Below, in pieces: positions 7,935 to 17,628 of a stretch of 64,000 nt of DNA. The notes beneath the pieces are model-generated. The model was given only the letters and a program-made list of their open reading frames with translations, was not told where the DNA came from and did no database searches. The position numbers and the translations under genes are program-made. Source of the stretch: Saccharibacillus alkalitolerans (GTDB lineage: Bacteria > Bacillota > Bacilli > Paenibacillales > Paenibacillaceae); contig NZ_JAAFGS010000008.1 of the NCBI RefSeq assembly GCF_011090185.1, positions 1-64,000 on the forward strand, written 5' to 3'. Within the stretch, counting starts at the first letter, position 1. Every line of letters begins with the position of its first letter.

Positions 7935-9823
7935 AGCGGTTCGATAGGGGGAAAAGAAAAGACGGGAGAGTGGCGGAGAACGTTGAGCGGAACGTTCGGC
8001 GGAGCGTTCGGCGCTTTCCCGCGGCCGCGGCCGCTCTGATGCTGGCGGCGCTGGTCGCGGGCTGCTCGGGCGCGGCGTCCGATATAGAGGGCGGGACGGC
8101 CGACAGCGCGAAAGGCGGCAGCGCGGCGTCCCCGGCGGATGCGGGAGGCGCGTCCGGCCGGGAGGACGATGCCGATGCCCGGGCGGGGAACGCGGAAGGC
8201 GGCGAAGCGGCCGCCGCGCAGCCGGTCTCGGCGAAGCCCGACGAGCAGCCTGGGGCGGTGTATTACGAAGTGTTCGTCCGTTCGTTCTACGACTCGGACG
8301 GCGACGGAATCGGCGACCTGAACGGGTTGACGGAGAAGCTGGATTACCTCAACGACGGCGATCCGGCGACGACGGACGATCTGGGCGTCGAAGGCATCTG
8401 GCTGATGCCGATTCTGGAATCGCCGAGCTACCACGGCTACGACGTGACCGATTACGATCGGGTCAATCCCGACTACGGAACGGAAGCCGATCTGCAAAAG
8501 CTGCTGGACGAAGCGCATAAGCGCGGGATCAAGGTCATCATGGACCTGGTCGTCAATCATACCGGCAGCGGGCATCCCTGGTTCCGGGATTCGGCTTCCG
8601 GCAAGGAAGCGGAGCATCGGGACTGGTATGTCTGGGCGGAGGACGAAGGCCGTCGGCCTGTCGGCCAGAGCGCAGCGGGCAGCGGCAGTCCGTGGCACGA
8701 GATGAACGGAAGCCATTATATGGGCACGTTCTGGGACGGCATGCCCGATCTGAATTTCGACAATCCGGCCGTCCGCGAAGAGATGATCCGCATCGGCCGG
8801 CACTGGCTCGACCTGGGCCTCGACGGCTTCCGCCTGGATGCCGCCAAGCATATCTATGAAGATACGACGGAAGACCGCGGTCCGGAGACGACGAAGAAGA
8901 ACGTCAAGTGGTGGCAGCAGTTCCGCGCCGCCATGGAAGAATCGAATCCGGACGTCTACCTGGTCGGCGAGATCTGGGAGAATTCCCCGGCGGCGGTCGC
9001 GCCTTATCTGGACAAGGCTTTCGATTCCGGCTTCAACTTCGGCCTGGCCGAAGGGGTGTTAAGCGCGGCCAAAAGCGAACGCGCGGGCAGCGCGTTCAGC
9101 CGTCTGCCGGACTATTACAAGCTGTTCGGGGAAGCGTCCGGCGGACAGTTCGTCGACGCCGGCTTCCTGACGAACCACGATCAGGATCGGGTGATGACGC
9201 AGCTGGGCGGAGACGGCAATCATATGAAGACGGCCGCCGCCATGCTGCTGACGCTGCCGGGCAATCCCTTCATTTATTACGGCGAAGAGATCGGCATGCT
9301 CGGCGCCAAACCCGACGAGCGGATACGCGAGCCGATGCTGTGGGCGGAGCCCGGTCGCGACCGGGGTCAGACGACCTGGGAGCCGCTGATCGCGAACGCG
9401 GCGGGCGGCGCATCCGCGGCGGATGAGGGAGGATCGGAACACGCGGCGAACGTCGCCGCGCAGACGGCCAAGCCGGATTCGCTGCTGTCGCGCTATCGGA
9501 CGCTGATCCGCTGGCGAAGCGAGATTCCCGCGCTGCGGCGCGGCGGCCTGGAAGCGTACGATCCCGGCGACGACCGCGCGGCCGGCTGGATTCGCGCGGT
9601 GCAAGGAGAGAGGGTGTTGGTTCTGCACAATCTGTCCGGGGAACCGCTGGAACTGAAAATCGGAGAGGCTTCCGTCGAAGCGCCGGAGAAGAATGCGGAA
9701 TCCGCGTCCGGCGAAGCTGAATTCGGACGCGTTCTGCGATCGACCGTTCCGGAGACGAATCTGGACGCGGGGAGCGGCCTGCTGACGCTTCCGCCTTATG
9801 CCAGCGCCGTGCTGGGACGTTAG
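7931..9823 (+). CDS. Alpha-amylase family lipoprotein (GH13)
   Basis: A 630-residue GH13 enzyme, probably anchored on the outside of the membrane. Starting at ATG 7931 (four-base overlap with malG), an unusually long positively charged N-region is followed by a hydrophobic stretch and lipobox LVAGC with Cys45. An Ala/Gly/Glu-rich linker covers residues 46-105. The catalytic triad is visible: nucleophile Asp303 in GFRLDAA, acid/base Glu347 in VGEIWE and Asp417 in LTNHDQD. A calcium-loop-like DSDGDGIGDL (121-130) and a low-complexity Ala/Gly insertion near residues 492-516 are also present. It would release maltodextrins at the cell surface for MalEFG. A start further downstream is possible because the N-region is long. 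Confidence 0.88.
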   Translation: MKRFDRGKRKDGRVAENVERNVRRSVRRFPAAAAALMLAALVAGCSGAASDIEGGTADSAKGGSAASPADAGGASGREDDADARAGNAEGGEAAAAQPVSAKPDEQPGAVYYEVFVRSFYDSDGDGIGDLNGLTEKLDYLNDGDPATTDDLGVEGIWLMPILESPSYHGYDVTDYDRVNPDYGTEADLQKLLDEAHKRGIKVIMDLVVNHTGSGHPWFRDSASGKEAEHRDWYVWAEDEGRRPVGQSAAGSGSPWHEMNGSHYMGTFWDGMPDLNFDNPAVREEMIRIGRHWLDLGLDGFRLDAAKHIYEDTTEDRGPETTKKNVKWWQQFRAAMEESNPDVYLVGEIWENSPAAVAPYLDKAFDSGFNFGLAEGVLSAAKSERAGSAFSRLPDYYKLFGEASGGQFVDAGFLTNHDQDRVMTQLGGDGNHMKTAAAMLLTLPGNPFIYYGEEIGMLGAKPDERIREPMLWAEPGRDRGQTTWEPLIANAAGGASAADEGGSEHAANVAAQTAKPDSLLSRYRTLIRWRSEIPALRRGGLEAYDPGDDRAAGWIRAVQGERVLVLHNLSGEPLELKIGEASVEAPEKNAESASGEAEFGRVLRSTVPETNLDAGSGLLTLPPYASAVLGR

Positions 9824-9854
9824 AAATCGAGACGGGCCGTCCGCCGAACGACCA

Positions 9855-9909
9855 AAAGAGCAGCCCCCGCACCGTCCCTTCCGGGAAGCGGCAGCAGGAG
9901 CTGCTCTTT
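9855..9909. terminator. Bidirectional terminator between amylase and GGDEF genes
   Basis: AAAGAGCAGC (9855-9864) pairs with GCTGCTCTTT (9900-9909) around a GC-rich inner hairpin, between convergent genes. The A-run and T-run serve both strands. Confidence 0.75.
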
Positions 9910-9929
9910 GTTTGATGCTCGGCTTCGCT

Positions 9930-11399
9930 TTAGGAACGGCCGCTCAAGCTTCGGGGACGCTCCGATCCGGCAAAGACGTAACGCGCCCGTCCTTCGGCCT
10001 TGGCCTGGTACAGCGCCGCATCGGCTTTGCCGATCAGTTCGTTCGCGCCGAAGTGATCGCCGGGCTTCATGGTGAAGCCGCCTACGCTGATCGTGATCTG
10101 ATCCGAGACGTCCGAGTAATGATGGGGAATCGCCAGCGAACGGACGCTCTCGAGCAGAAGTTCCGCGATCTGCTCGGCCTCCCGCATGCTGTGGCCGGGC
10201 AGGATGACGGCAAATTCCTCGCCGCCGTAGCGGGCCGTAAAGCCGAAATGGGCCAGCGCCTCCGATTCGAGCTTGGACGCGACGCTGCGCAGCACCATGT
10301 CTCCGCCCAGATGGCCGTAATGATCGTTGTAAGCCTTGAAATAATCGATGTCCACCATCAGCAGAGACAAATAGTCGTTTTCCCGCTGAGGCGCCTCAAG
10401 TTCCTGCTTCAGGACTTCGTCGAACTTACGTCGGTTGGCGATCCGGGTCAGGCTGTCCGCCGACGACAGCTGTTGAAGCCGCTTATTGGCTTCTTCCAGC
10501 GCCTGCTTCGACTCTTCGAGCTCCTCGTGCTGGCGCGTCAGACGAACGAACAATTTATTAACCTCCGTAATCAGCGCCAGCAGCACGACGACCGATGCGA
10601 TCAAGGAATCCACTCGGGAGCCGTACCAGCCGAGCGTATACCGCTGCCCGGCCGTCAGGCTGAGCGTCAGTCCGAGAATGAAGGCGAGCATCGCCACGAT
10701 AATCCAAATCTGTAGCACGCCGGCGCCGCGTTTTTTATAAGGAAGCAGGACGGAGAGAAAAGCGGCGGCGTTCAAAATCCAGATCAAAGGGCCGATTCCC
10801 GAGGTGATAAGCTTCCGATAATCGCCGTTTTCGATCAAGGGAGGCAGCAGCGGCTCGGCAAGCGTTCCGATGAGGAACACTCCCGCCGCGCCGAGCAGTA
10901 CGATCAAGGTGCCGGCAGTCAGGTCGATCCGCAGCCGCTCGAGGGAAACGGGGCCGGTCCGGTGGCGAAGCGACCAGGAGAAGATCAGAATGCCGCAGGG
11001 AAACGCGAGATGCCAAAAACACCAGAACCAGATGGACGTCTGCGGAGACGGAGCAAACGGTCCGGATTCCGGCAGCAAGCCCGTCAAAGTCAGAAGATAA
11101 AACAGGCTGATCAATCCCGTAAACAAATATGTACAGCCTAAAACCAGCAGAGGTCTGATACGCGAAGCACGGAATTGATTGAACAAAATAAAAGCCGTAA
11201 GGAAATCGCCCAGAATTCCCCATCCGCCGAGAGCGGGGAAAAAGGCGGCGTATTCGGGCAAATACAAATGCGCGTAAAAAACGACGCCAAGCGTAAACAG
11301 GATCAGCGCCAGCGAAAGAGCGAGGGCGATACGACGCTGGCGGGGGCTTATGCTGAACAGCTGATCGTCCTGCGAGCCGTTATCGAATAAAATGTTCAA
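9930..11399 (-). CDS. Membrane diguanylate cyclase (GGDEF)
   Basis: A 489-residue protein with an N-terminal block of about seven hydrophobic segments (residues 25-260), a coiled coil (about 285-320) and a C-terminal GGDEF domain. The active-site motif is GGEEF in RYGGEEFAVIL, so it should make cyclic-di-GMP. The usual RxxD inhibitory site before it is absent, so product inhibition may be missing. The start is TTG 11399, with AAAGGA about nine bases upstream and no good Met nearby. It stands alone between two terminators. The membrane part probably senses a signal, but the ligand is unknown. Confidence 0.88.
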   Translation of the reverse strand: MNILFDNGSQDDQLFSISPRQRRIALALSLALILFTLGVVFYAHLYLPEYAAFFPALGGWGILGDFLTAFILFNQFRASRIRPLLVLGCTYLFTGLISLFYLLTLTGLLPESGPFAPSPQTSIWFWCFWHLAFPCGILIFSWSLRHRTGPVSLERLRIDLTAGTLIVLLGAAGVFLIGTLAEPLLPPLIENGDYRKLITSGIGPLIWILNAAAFLSVLLPYKKRGAGVLQIWIIVAMLAFILGLTLSLTAGQRYTLGWYGSRVDSLIASVVVLLALITEVNKLFVRLTRQHEELEESKQALEEANKRLQQLSSADSLTRIANRRKFDEVLKQELEAPQRENDYLSLLMVDIDYFKAYNDHYGHLGGDMVLRSVASKLESEALAHFGFTARYGGEEFAVILPGHSMREAEQIAELLLESVRSLAIPHHYSDVSDQITISVGGFTMKPGDHFGANELIGKADAALYQAKAEGRARYVFAGSERPRSLSGRS

Positions 11400-11669
11400 A
11401 GAGGGCCGTCCTTTCCCCGGAATGCGCCAAGCGAAACGGCGTTCTGCCGGCTTCGGGAGGCATAGTTCCCGATAAAGATAACGTTAGGGGATTCCGTGAA
11501 GGAAATCAATGAGAAAAAGGGAGGATACCACGCAAAAATTCCAGAATAAATTTCCGGGATTGGATAGGGAATCGCAAAATCAGGCGCATCGCCGACGGCT
11601 GCGAGCAGCCGGAGTATCACGGGCAAAAAAGTAATAGAACGAATAATGAATAGAACGACGAAATGAGCG

Positions 11670-11817
11670 GAATTCTAACGGAACGAGATGACGCTTAGCA
11701 GGCATTTTCGACTGATTTGAAATTCTAACGGAACCAGGCGACGCTTAGCGCGAAAATCAGCTGATTTTTGGCGAAGAAAGGAGCTCGGCGAGCGGCTAAC
11801 GGATATACGATCCGTTA
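11670..11817. repeat. Direct repeats and palindromes in the 11.4-12.1 kb gap
   Basis: A 30-base imperfect direct repeat (AATTCTAACGGAACNAG, then GACGCTTAGC) occurs at 11670-11699 and 11720-11749, 50 bases apart. A perfect palindrome AAAATCAGCTGATTTT follows at 11753-11768, then an inverted repeat TAACGGAT/ATCCGTTA at 11797-11817. No gene with a ribosome site was found in 11400-12141. Confidence 0.85.
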
Positions 11818-11867
11818 AACTCGCGGAAGGACTTGATTTGCCGGTCTAAGGGACATAGAATCCGTTA

Positions 11868-11912
11868 GCCGAGCCGAGCCGAGCCGAGCCGAGCCGAGCC
11901 GAGCCGAGCCGA
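11868..11912. repeat. Second CGAGC pentamer array
   Basis: About nine copies of the same 5-base unit as at 1-86, directly following the element CCGTTAG. As with the first array, it lies beyond the 3' end of a minus-strand gene and its terminator. Confidence 0.95.
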
Positions 11913-12050
11913 GGTTGACAGGACGGTGAATGGGAGGCTCCGGCTCAAGGTCCGCCGGCTGCTGCTTCGGGGCGTGTTCGCGCTTCCGATCCCGCCGCTG
12001 CGCCTGCCTCTCTGTTCACGCACCGAAACGGCCGGCCTCCCGCAAACGCA

Positions 12051-12098
12051 AAGAAAGAACCGCGCACCCGCCGTTCGGGCGGATACGAGGTTCTTTTT
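12051..12098 (-). terminator. Terminator of the flavin oxidoreductase gene
   Basis: AAAGAACC (12054-12061) pairs with GGTTCTTT (12089-12096) around an inner CCGCC/GGCGG hairpin, about 45 bases past the stop of the minus-strand gene. Confidence 0.75.
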
Positions 12099-12141
12099 GC
12101 GCTGCTATTATCGAGTCGCTCACGGCCGGATACGCTCCGTC

Positions 12142-13275
12142 TTACTCGGCCGTTTCCGCTTCAACGACCGGGAACCAGCCCGGAACGCCGAGGATCATGC
12201 CCCACAGCGGAGCCGGAATGACGAGGCGCTCTTGGTCGTCTTTGCTGATCGTGCGAGCGATGTCGGCTTCTTGGCCGGCTTCGACTTTTTCGACCCAGTC
12301 CGGCTCGACGATCAATTCGCGGCCCAGGGCAACCATGGCCGCGCCGAGCTCGATCGCTTCGACGGCCTGCTCCGGCGTGTGAACGGAACCGACGCCGATT
12401 ACCGGCACGCTGCCGGAAACTTCGACGATCTGCTCCAGGCGGGTACGATTCAGGTCGCCGCCGCGGCGCGGTTTGGAATTGTATTCCATCAGCGAGACGT
12501 GCAGATAGCTGAGGTTCTTGGCGGCGAGCGCCTTCAGCAGCGCGAACGTGTGGTCCATCGTCAGGCCTTCTTCCTCCGGTTCTTCCGGCGAGAAGCGGTA
12601 GCCCACGATGAACGGAGTTTTGGCTTGTTCGGCAGCGACGCGCTGCACTTCGTCGACGACGGCCAGCGGGAACGTCAGGCGTTTCTCGACGCTGCCGCCC
12701 CACTTGTCTTCGCGGCGGTTGGACCAGCCGGAGAAGAACTGCTGGATCAGGTAGCCGTTGGCGCCGTGGATTTCCACGCCGTCGAATCCGGCGCGGATCG
12801 CAAGGGAAGTCGCGCGGCCGAAGTCCGACACGATCGATTCGATCTCTTCATTCGTCAGCTCGCGGGACTTCGAGCCGCCCTTCAGCTCGATCTCGCTCGG
12901 TCCGACGACGTCGCCGTTCGGCACGAGATTGCGCGGTCCCTGAATGCCGGCGTGGAAAATCTGCAGCACGGCTTTGGCTCCGCCTTTTTTCAGGGAAGCG
13001 GCCAGCTTGGTCAAGCCCGGCAGGTTCTCTTCGCCGAAAGCGGCGAATTGGTTCTGGAATCCGATGCCGCCCGGCATGACATGGGCAACCGCGGTGATCG
13101 CGAGACCCAGCTTGCCCGTGCGGCGCTCGTAGTAGCTCAGCTCGGCGTCGGATACGCTCAGGTCGGGGTTGGACGAAGAATGCGTCATCGGCGCGAGCAC
13201 GATGCGGTTTTGCAGTTTGATTCCGTCGTGCAGTTCAACCTGATCGAACAGCTTGGCGAATTTGGCGTTAGTCAT
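12142..13275 (-). CDS. NADH:flavin oxidoreductase, Old Yellow Enzyme family
   Basis: A 377-residue TIM-barrel FMN enzyme that reduces activated C=C bonds with NAD(P)H. Visible features are the N-terminal NRIVLAPMTH segment and HGANGYLIQQFFSGWSNRR, whose His and Asn (H-x-x-N) bind the substrate carbonyl. Downstream are the GVGSVHTPEQ and ALGREL phosphate-binding loops. It lacks the C-terminal iron-sulfur and FAD domains of the 2,4-dienoyl-CoA reductase subgroup, so it belongs with short YqiG-like members. A GGAGGA ribosome site precedes ATG 13275. It is monocistronic with its own promoter. The physiological substrate is unknown. Confidence 0.88.
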   Translation of the reverse strand: MTNAKFAKLFDQVELHDGIKLQNRIVLAPMTHSSSNPDLSVSDAELSYYERRTGKLGLAITAVAHVMPGGIGFQNQFAAFGEENLPGLTKLAASLKKGGAKAVLQIFHAGIQGPRNLVPNGDVVGPSEIELKGGSKSRELTNEEIESIVSDFGRATSLAIRAGFDGVEIHGANGYLIQQFFSGWSNRREDKWGGSVEKRLTFPLAVVDEVQRVAAEQAKTPFIVGYRFSPEEPEEEGLTMDHTFALLKALAAKNLSYLHVSLMEYNSKPRRGGDLNRTRLEQIVEVSGSVPVIGVGSVHTPEQAVEAIELGAAMVALGRELIVEPDWVEKVEAGQEADIARTISKDDQERLVIPAPLWGMILGVPGWFPVVEAETAE

Positions 13276-13797
13276 ATGGAAAGTTCCTCCTCAAAGTGGG
13301 TGGTGAACGTTTATCAAAAACACATAGGTATATTATAGTAACAAGGTATCGGATTTTCAATCTTTCGGGCGAACAAAATTTTTAGCTATTAAATTATACA
13401 AAATTTAAAATGAAATGTTGGGAGCTTTTTCGCTCTCGGCCGCTTCGTTTTCCATCAGATGAAAAATAACCCAATCGAAATCTATCATTTTCGAAGACCG
13501 AACGTGCAGCCTTTCGAAATCCGTCGGGATGCGTATTAAAGGCAGGAGTGCCGGAGGAAAAGGCGGAGCTCAAACGAGCTTTCAATCTTTCGATCCTAAA
13601 CGTTCATGAATATCCGCCTAATTCTGCCGCTTACTATCCAACTTACATAACGTGTAACATTGTACGGCATCCTATCTTCATAAATGGTTTTTATGCGGTT
13701 AATCAAAAATTTTAATGAATAAGCGTAGTCAATAGCTCACAGGTCATGTAAAATGAAGAGAAAATTCAAAAGCCGCGCAAAGCGACTGGAGGAAATT
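13276..13797. other. AT-rich divergent intergenic region
   Basis: This 520-base gap separates the oxidoreductase and amino-acid transporter genes. The left end holds the oxidoreductase promoter. The middle (about 13375-13420) is strikingly AT-rich for this genome. A 63-codon open frame on the minus strand (13394-13585) has no convincing ribosome site. No riboswitch-like hairpin set was recognised. Confidence 0.6.
13332..13360 (-). promoter_or_regulatory. Sigma-A promoter of the flavin oxidoreductase gene
   Basis: On the minus strand, TTGAAA (13355-13360), a 17-base spacer and a perfect TATAAT (13332-13337), about 57 bases before the start codon. Confidence 0.75.
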
Positions 13798-15270
13798 ATG
13801 CGCATACAGAAAAAGGTTACGGGGTTATTGGCTTTATTGATTTTCTTCTTCTCTTTTGTGGGAAGTTTGGTGCCATCGGCGAATGCCGCAGAGGCAAAAA
13901 AGACGTACACGATCGGAACCGACACCACGTTCGCTCCGTTCGAGTTTCAGGATGTTAACGGCGACTTTGTCGGGATCGACATCGATCTGATCCAAGCGAT
14001 CGCCGAGGATCAAGGGTTCAAGGTCAAGATTCAATCGCTCGGCTTCAACGCGGCGGTGCAGGCGCTGCAGTCGGGCAACGTGGACGGCGTTATCGCCGGG
14101 ATGAGCATCACGGACGAGCGCAAGCAGACGTTCGACTTTTCGGATCCGTATTTCGAAGCCGGCCCGATCATGGGCGTGGCGGCGAACAACGATACGATCA
14201 AGAGTTATGAAGACCTGCGCGGCAAGCGCGTGGCGGTCAAGGTCGGAACCGAAGGCGCGACGTTCGCCGAATCGATTAAGGACCAATACGGATTCACGCT
14301 TGCCACCTTCGACGACTCGAGTCAGATGGTCGACGAAGTCAAAGCCGGCGGTTCGGTCGCCTGCTTCGAGGATTATCCGGTACTCGCTTACGGTATCCAG
14401 CAGGGCAACGGGCTGAAGATCGTGACGGACAAGGAAAAAGGCGGTTCTTACGGTTTCGCGGTCAACAAAGGCCAAAACCAGGAACTGCTGCAGATGTTCA
14501 ACGAAGGCTTGGCGAACCTCAAGAGCAGCGGCGAGTATGACAAGATCGTCGCAAATTATCTGGGCGAAGGCGATGCAGCCGAGGGAGGCGAAATCGGCGC
14601 GGGCACGACTCCGAAGATGAGCCCGCTGGATCTGGTCTGGACTTCCATGCCGGCCTTTCTCAAAGGTATGGGCTATACGCTCTACTACACGATCATCTCG
14701 CTGTTCTTCGCATTTATTCTGGGTTTGATCTTCGGTTCCATGAAGGTCAGCCACAATAAGTTCCTGCGCGGCGTCGGTACGGTGTTCGTCGATCTGTTCC
14801 GCGGCATTCCGCTGCTAATCCTGGCTTTCTTCGTCTATTTTGCGATTCCGCAGGCATTCGGATTCACGATGGAAGTATGGGCCGCCGCGATCATCGCGCT
14901 GTCGCTCAACGCGGGCGCTTACGTAACGGAGATCATCCGGGGCGGCATCCAGTCGATCGACAAAGGGCAGATGGAGGCGGCGCGTTCCCTGGGCGTTCCT
15001 TATCGCACCGCGATGCGCAAAATCATCCTCCCGCAGGCGATCAAGGTCATGGTGCCTTCGTTCATCAACCAGATGGTCATCACGCTGAAGGATACATCGA
15101 TCATGTCCGTTATCGGTCTGGTCGAACTCACGCAATCCGGCAAGCTAGTCATCGCGCGGACATACGATACGTTCACCGTATATCTGACGCTCGCCATCAT
15201 GTACCTGATCGTCATTACCATCCTCACGAAGATTGCCGATCGTCTGGAAAGGAGAGTAAGCCGTGGATAA
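13798..15270 (+). CDS. Amino-acid ABC transporter, fused binding protein and permease
   Basis: A 490-residue single chain joining a polar-amino-acid binding domain (about 33-265, starting [15 protein letters not shown]) to a HisM/GlnP-type permease (about 280-490). A signal segment covers residues 7-30. The permease has the EAA-type loop [21 protein letters not shown] near the middle. The start at ATG 13798 follows GGAGG. An in-frame ATG at 13753 lacks a ribosome site and would put basic residues before the signal. It overlaps the ATPase gene by eight bases. Such fusions are known for glutamine/arginine-type importers. Glutamine or another polar amino acid is the likely substrate. Confidence 0.88.
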   Translation: MRIQKKVTGLLALLIFFFSFVGSLVPSANAAEAKKTYTIGTDTTFAPFEFQDVNGDFVGIDIDLIQAIAEDQGFKVKIQSLGFNAAVQALQSGNVDGVIAGMSITDERKQTFDFSDPYFEAGPIMGVAANNDTIKSYEDLRGKRVAVKVGTEGATFAESIKDQYGFTLATFDDSSQMVDEVKAGGSVACFEDYPVLAYGIQQGNGLKIVTDKEKGGSYGFAVNKGQNQELLQMFNEGLANLKSSGEYDKIVANYLGEGDAAEGGEIGAGTTPKMSPLDLVWTSMPAFLKGMGYTLYYTIISLFFAFILGLIFGSMKVSHNKFLRGVGTVFVDLFRGIPLLILAFFVYFAIPQAFGFTMEVWAAAIIALSLNAGAYVTEIIRGGIQSIDKGQMEAARSLGVPYRTAMRKIILPQAIKVMVPSFINQMVITLKDTSIMSVIGLVELTQSGKLVIARTYDTFTVYLTLAIMYLIVITILTKIADRLERRVSRG

Positions 15271-15991
15271 GATCAAAGTTACCGGCCTTAAGAAAAGCTT
15301 CGGCAGCAACGAAGTGCTTAAAGGCATCGACATGGAAGTCCGAGAAGGCGAAGTGGTCTGCGTAATCGGCCCGTCCGGCTCCGGCAAAAGCACGTTCCTG
15401 CGCTGTCTGAATCTGCTGGAGGAAATTAACGGAGGCCGAGTGATCGTGGACGATTACGATCTGAGCGACAAGAACTCCGATATCAATAAAATTCGTGAGA
15501 ATATCGGCATGGTATTCCAGCATTTCAATCTCTTTCCGCATATGAGCGTGCTGCAAAATATTATGTTCGCTCCTACCGAATTGAAAAAGCAGACCAAAGA
15601 AGAAGCTCGCAAACAGGCATTGAGCCTGCTGGAACGCGTCGGCCTGGCCGACAAAGCGAACGCGTACCCCGCGTCGCTCTCCGGCGGTCAGAAGCAGCGC
15701 GTGGCGATCGCCCGCGCGCTGGCGATGAACCCGGACGTTATGCTGTTCGACGAACCGACCTCGGCGCTCGATCCGGAGATGGTCGGCGAAGTGCTCGGCG
15801 TCATGCAGGACTTGGCACGCGAAGGCATGACGATGGTCATCGTCACGCACGAAATGGGCTTCGCCCGCGAAGTCGGCCACCGCGTCATCTTCATGGACGG
15901 CGGCTACATCGTGGAAGAAGGCACGCCGGAAGAAGTGTTCGGCAATCCGCAGCATGAGCGGACGATCAGCTTCCTGGAGAAAGTGTTGTAA
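15263..15991 (+). CDS. Polar amino-acid ABC transporter ATP-binding protein
   Basis: A 242-residue GlnQ/ArtM-type ATPase that powers the fused importer upstream. Walker A is GPSGSGKST, the signature is LSGGQKQR, Walker B is [14 protein letters not shown], and the switch His follows in VTHEMGF. Translation begins at GTG 15263 inside the previous gene, after GGAAAGGAG, indicating coupling. A strong terminator follows. Confidence 0.93.
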   Translation: MDKIKVTGLKKSFGSNEVLKGIDMEVREGEVVCVIGPSGSGKSTFLRCLNLLEEINGGRVIVDDYDLSDKNSDINKIRENIGMVFQHFNLFPHMSVLQNIMFAPTELKKQTKEEARKQALSLLERVGLADKANAYPASLSGGQKQRVAIARALAMNPDVMLFDEPTSALDPEMVGEVLGVMQDLAREGMTMVIVTHEMGFAREVGHRVIFMDGGYIVEEGTPEEVFGNPQHERTISFLEKVL

Positions 15992-16000
15992 TAAAAGTGA

Positions 16001-16029
16001 AAGCCGGCTCGCTGTCGAGCCGGCTTTTT
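16001..16029 (+). terminator. Terminator of the amino-acid transporter operon
   Basis: AAGCCGGCTCG (16001-16011), loop CTGT, CGAGCCGGCTT (16016-16026), then TTT, ten bases past the ATPase stop. Confidence 0.88.
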
Positions 16030-16060
16030 GCTGTCCGATAATTCCGCTCCGCGCCCTGCG

Positions 16061-16783
16061 TCAGCCCGGCTTCCCGGGCTTCGCTTTGAACCGCCTGCCC
16101 TGCGGATGGCGCCCGTCGAGCCGGGCTTTTTTGCGCAGGCGGCGGTATAGGTAGCGGATGCTGTCCATTGTCCAGTCGGGCATCGGGAAGGGACGCTTGG
16201 GCATCAAAGGTTTATAAAGCTTGAAGTAAGCTTTTCGAAGATCTTTCCACATCACGCACGGTCCGGCCTGCAGAAAATCGGAGATGTCCACGACCAGGCC
16301 GCGGCCGTCTTTGAGCATCACGTTTTTGCCGTGCACGTCTTTGGGGTTAAGGCCCCGCGAGCGTGCGTAGTCGAGCGCTTTGTCGACGTCGCGCACCGCC
16401 TTTTCCGGAATGTAGGTGCCGTCGCGCAGGCAGTTATAGAAGGTCTTCCCCTCGAGCTTCTTCAGCACGAGATAATAGCGGTCGTCCAGCACGCCCGCCG
16501 CGTGGAGCGTCGAATAGGCGGGATGGGTCCCGAGCTTTTCGTACACGTCGCATTCTTCCTGCCAACCGGGGCGCCCCGGGGCGTAGACTTTGACGACTTT
16601 GCCGGGCAGCGAAGGGTGCTCGAACACCGAGGCGTAATTGCCCGTGCCGAGCAGCTTCCAGCCCGCGGGTGTATGATGCACGACGATCGGGTTGAACGGA
16701 TCGACGCTTTCCAGCCGCACTTCCGGCAGCAGGGTCTCTTCAATCAGGCGGATCGAGGGATCTTGTTCGCCGCTCTGGATCAT
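16061..16783 (-). CDS. Serine/threonine protein kinase-like protein
   Basis: A 240-residue small kinase-fold protein. A glycine loop is seen as LGTGNYASVF, the ATP-anchoring Lys in KVVKVYA, the catalytic loop as DVHGKNVML and a DFG-like DISDF. The length is that of a bare minimal kinase domain, resembling B. subtilis YrzF/YbdM-type proteins rather than PrkC. The start ATG 16783 has AAGGAGTG behind it. A longer frame to 16945 has no ribosome site. It is transcribed away from the neighbouring acetyltransferase. Substrates are unknown. Confidence 0.72.
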   Translation of the reverse strand: MIQSGEQDPSIRLIEETLLPEVRLESVDPFNPIVVHHTPAGWKLLGTGNYASVFEHPSLPGKVVKVYAPGRPGWQEECDVYEKLGTHPAYSTLHAAGVLDDRYYLVLKKLEGKTFYNCLRDGTYIPEKAVRDVDKALDYARSRGLNPKDVHGKNVMLKDGRGLVVDISDFLQAGPCVMWKDLRKAYFKLYKPLMPKRPFPMPDWTMDSIRYLYRRLRKKARLDGRHPQGRRFKAKPGKPG

Positions 16784-16968
16784 GGATTCTTCACTCCTTG
16801 GAGGAAATGGGCGCAGGCCCCAGTCTTCGTTGTTTTTCCTATCATAGTCCGCCGGGGCCGCCCGGGCAACCGTCTCGAGGCGGAGACCGCTTTCGCCTTC
16901 GATGGATTTTTGCGGGAGCGTTTGGTAGATTAGAGGATACACCATATATATCGATTAGGAGACTTGCA

Positions 16969-17457
16969 ATGAACATCGGCAGCGTGGACATCAGGAAGGC
17001 GAGAAGCGCCGACAGGCAGCTGTTCGAGCGGCTGTGGCAGCTTTATTTGTACGACTTCAGCGAATTTACGGGAATGGACGTGCGTTCCGACGGAACGTAT
17101 CCGTATTTTCCGGAGTTCGAATTGTATTGGCAAAAGTGGGGCGGGAACTGCGCGTACCTGATTATGGCGGACGGACAAATTGCCGGGTTCGCGATGGTGC
17201 ACGAATTTTGGGAAAACGAAGCGGCCTATCTGTCGCAGTTTTTCGTCATGCGCAAATACCGCCGATCCGGCGTGGGACAGCGTGCGGCGAGGCTTGTATT
17301 CGGCACGAAAAAAGGGCGCTGGGGCCTGCATCAGCTGGCGAACAACTTCCCGGCGCAGAAGTTCTGGGATAAGGTCATTCTGGACGTGACCGGCGCGCCT
17401 CCGCTGCTGGAACAGATGGAGGAGGACCGGCGGTTCCAACTGTTCGAGACGAAGTGA
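16969..17457 (+). CDS. GNAT-family N-acetyltransferase
   Basis: A 162-residue single GNAT domain. The acetyl-CoA pyrophosphate-binding loop reads RKYRRSGVGQRAA (motif R-x-x-G-x-G), followed by the NNFPAQKFWDKV region typical of the C-terminal half. ATG 16969 is preceded by TAGGAGA. The protein is probably cytoplasmic. The substrate cannot be told from sequence. Confidence 0.82.
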   Translation: MNIGSVDIRKARSADRQLFERLWQLYLYDFSEFTGMDVRSDGTYPYFPEFELYWQKWGGNCAYLIMADGQIAGFAMVHEFWENEAAYLSQFFVMRKYRRSGVGQRAARLVFGTKKGRWGLHQLANNFPAQKFWDKVILDVTGAPPLLEQMEEDRRFQLFETK

Positions 17458-17560
17458 ACGCGCTTGGGCTTGGAGCCGGACAAGGCGGACGCCGTAAAGC
17501 GCGTTCTCAGGCCCGGCACCGGAGCGAACGGATCGTGGGCGGAACAGGATGACGCGACTT

Positions 17561-17598
17561 AAAAAGGACGGGAAGCCTTGCGGCTCCCCGTCCTTTTT
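17561..17598. terminator. Bidirectional terminator, GNAT and GH13_20 genes
   Basis: AAAAAGGACGGGAAGCC pairs with GGCTCCCCGTCCTTTTT (17-base stem with one G-U pair) between convergent genes. A- and T-runs flank both sides. Confidence 0.9.
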
Positions 17599-17628
17599 CG
17601 TATGATAGCCCGCTTCTGCGGAGATTCG

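Noticed and set aside
13394-13585. 63-codon frame between the flavin oxidoreductase and amino-acid transporter genes
   Set aside because: No ribosome site, and it crosses the AT-rich promoter region.
16783-16945. N-terminal extension of the small kinase
   Set aside because: The ribosome site AAGGAGTG directly precedes ATG 16783; the upstream codons have none and are not kinase-like.
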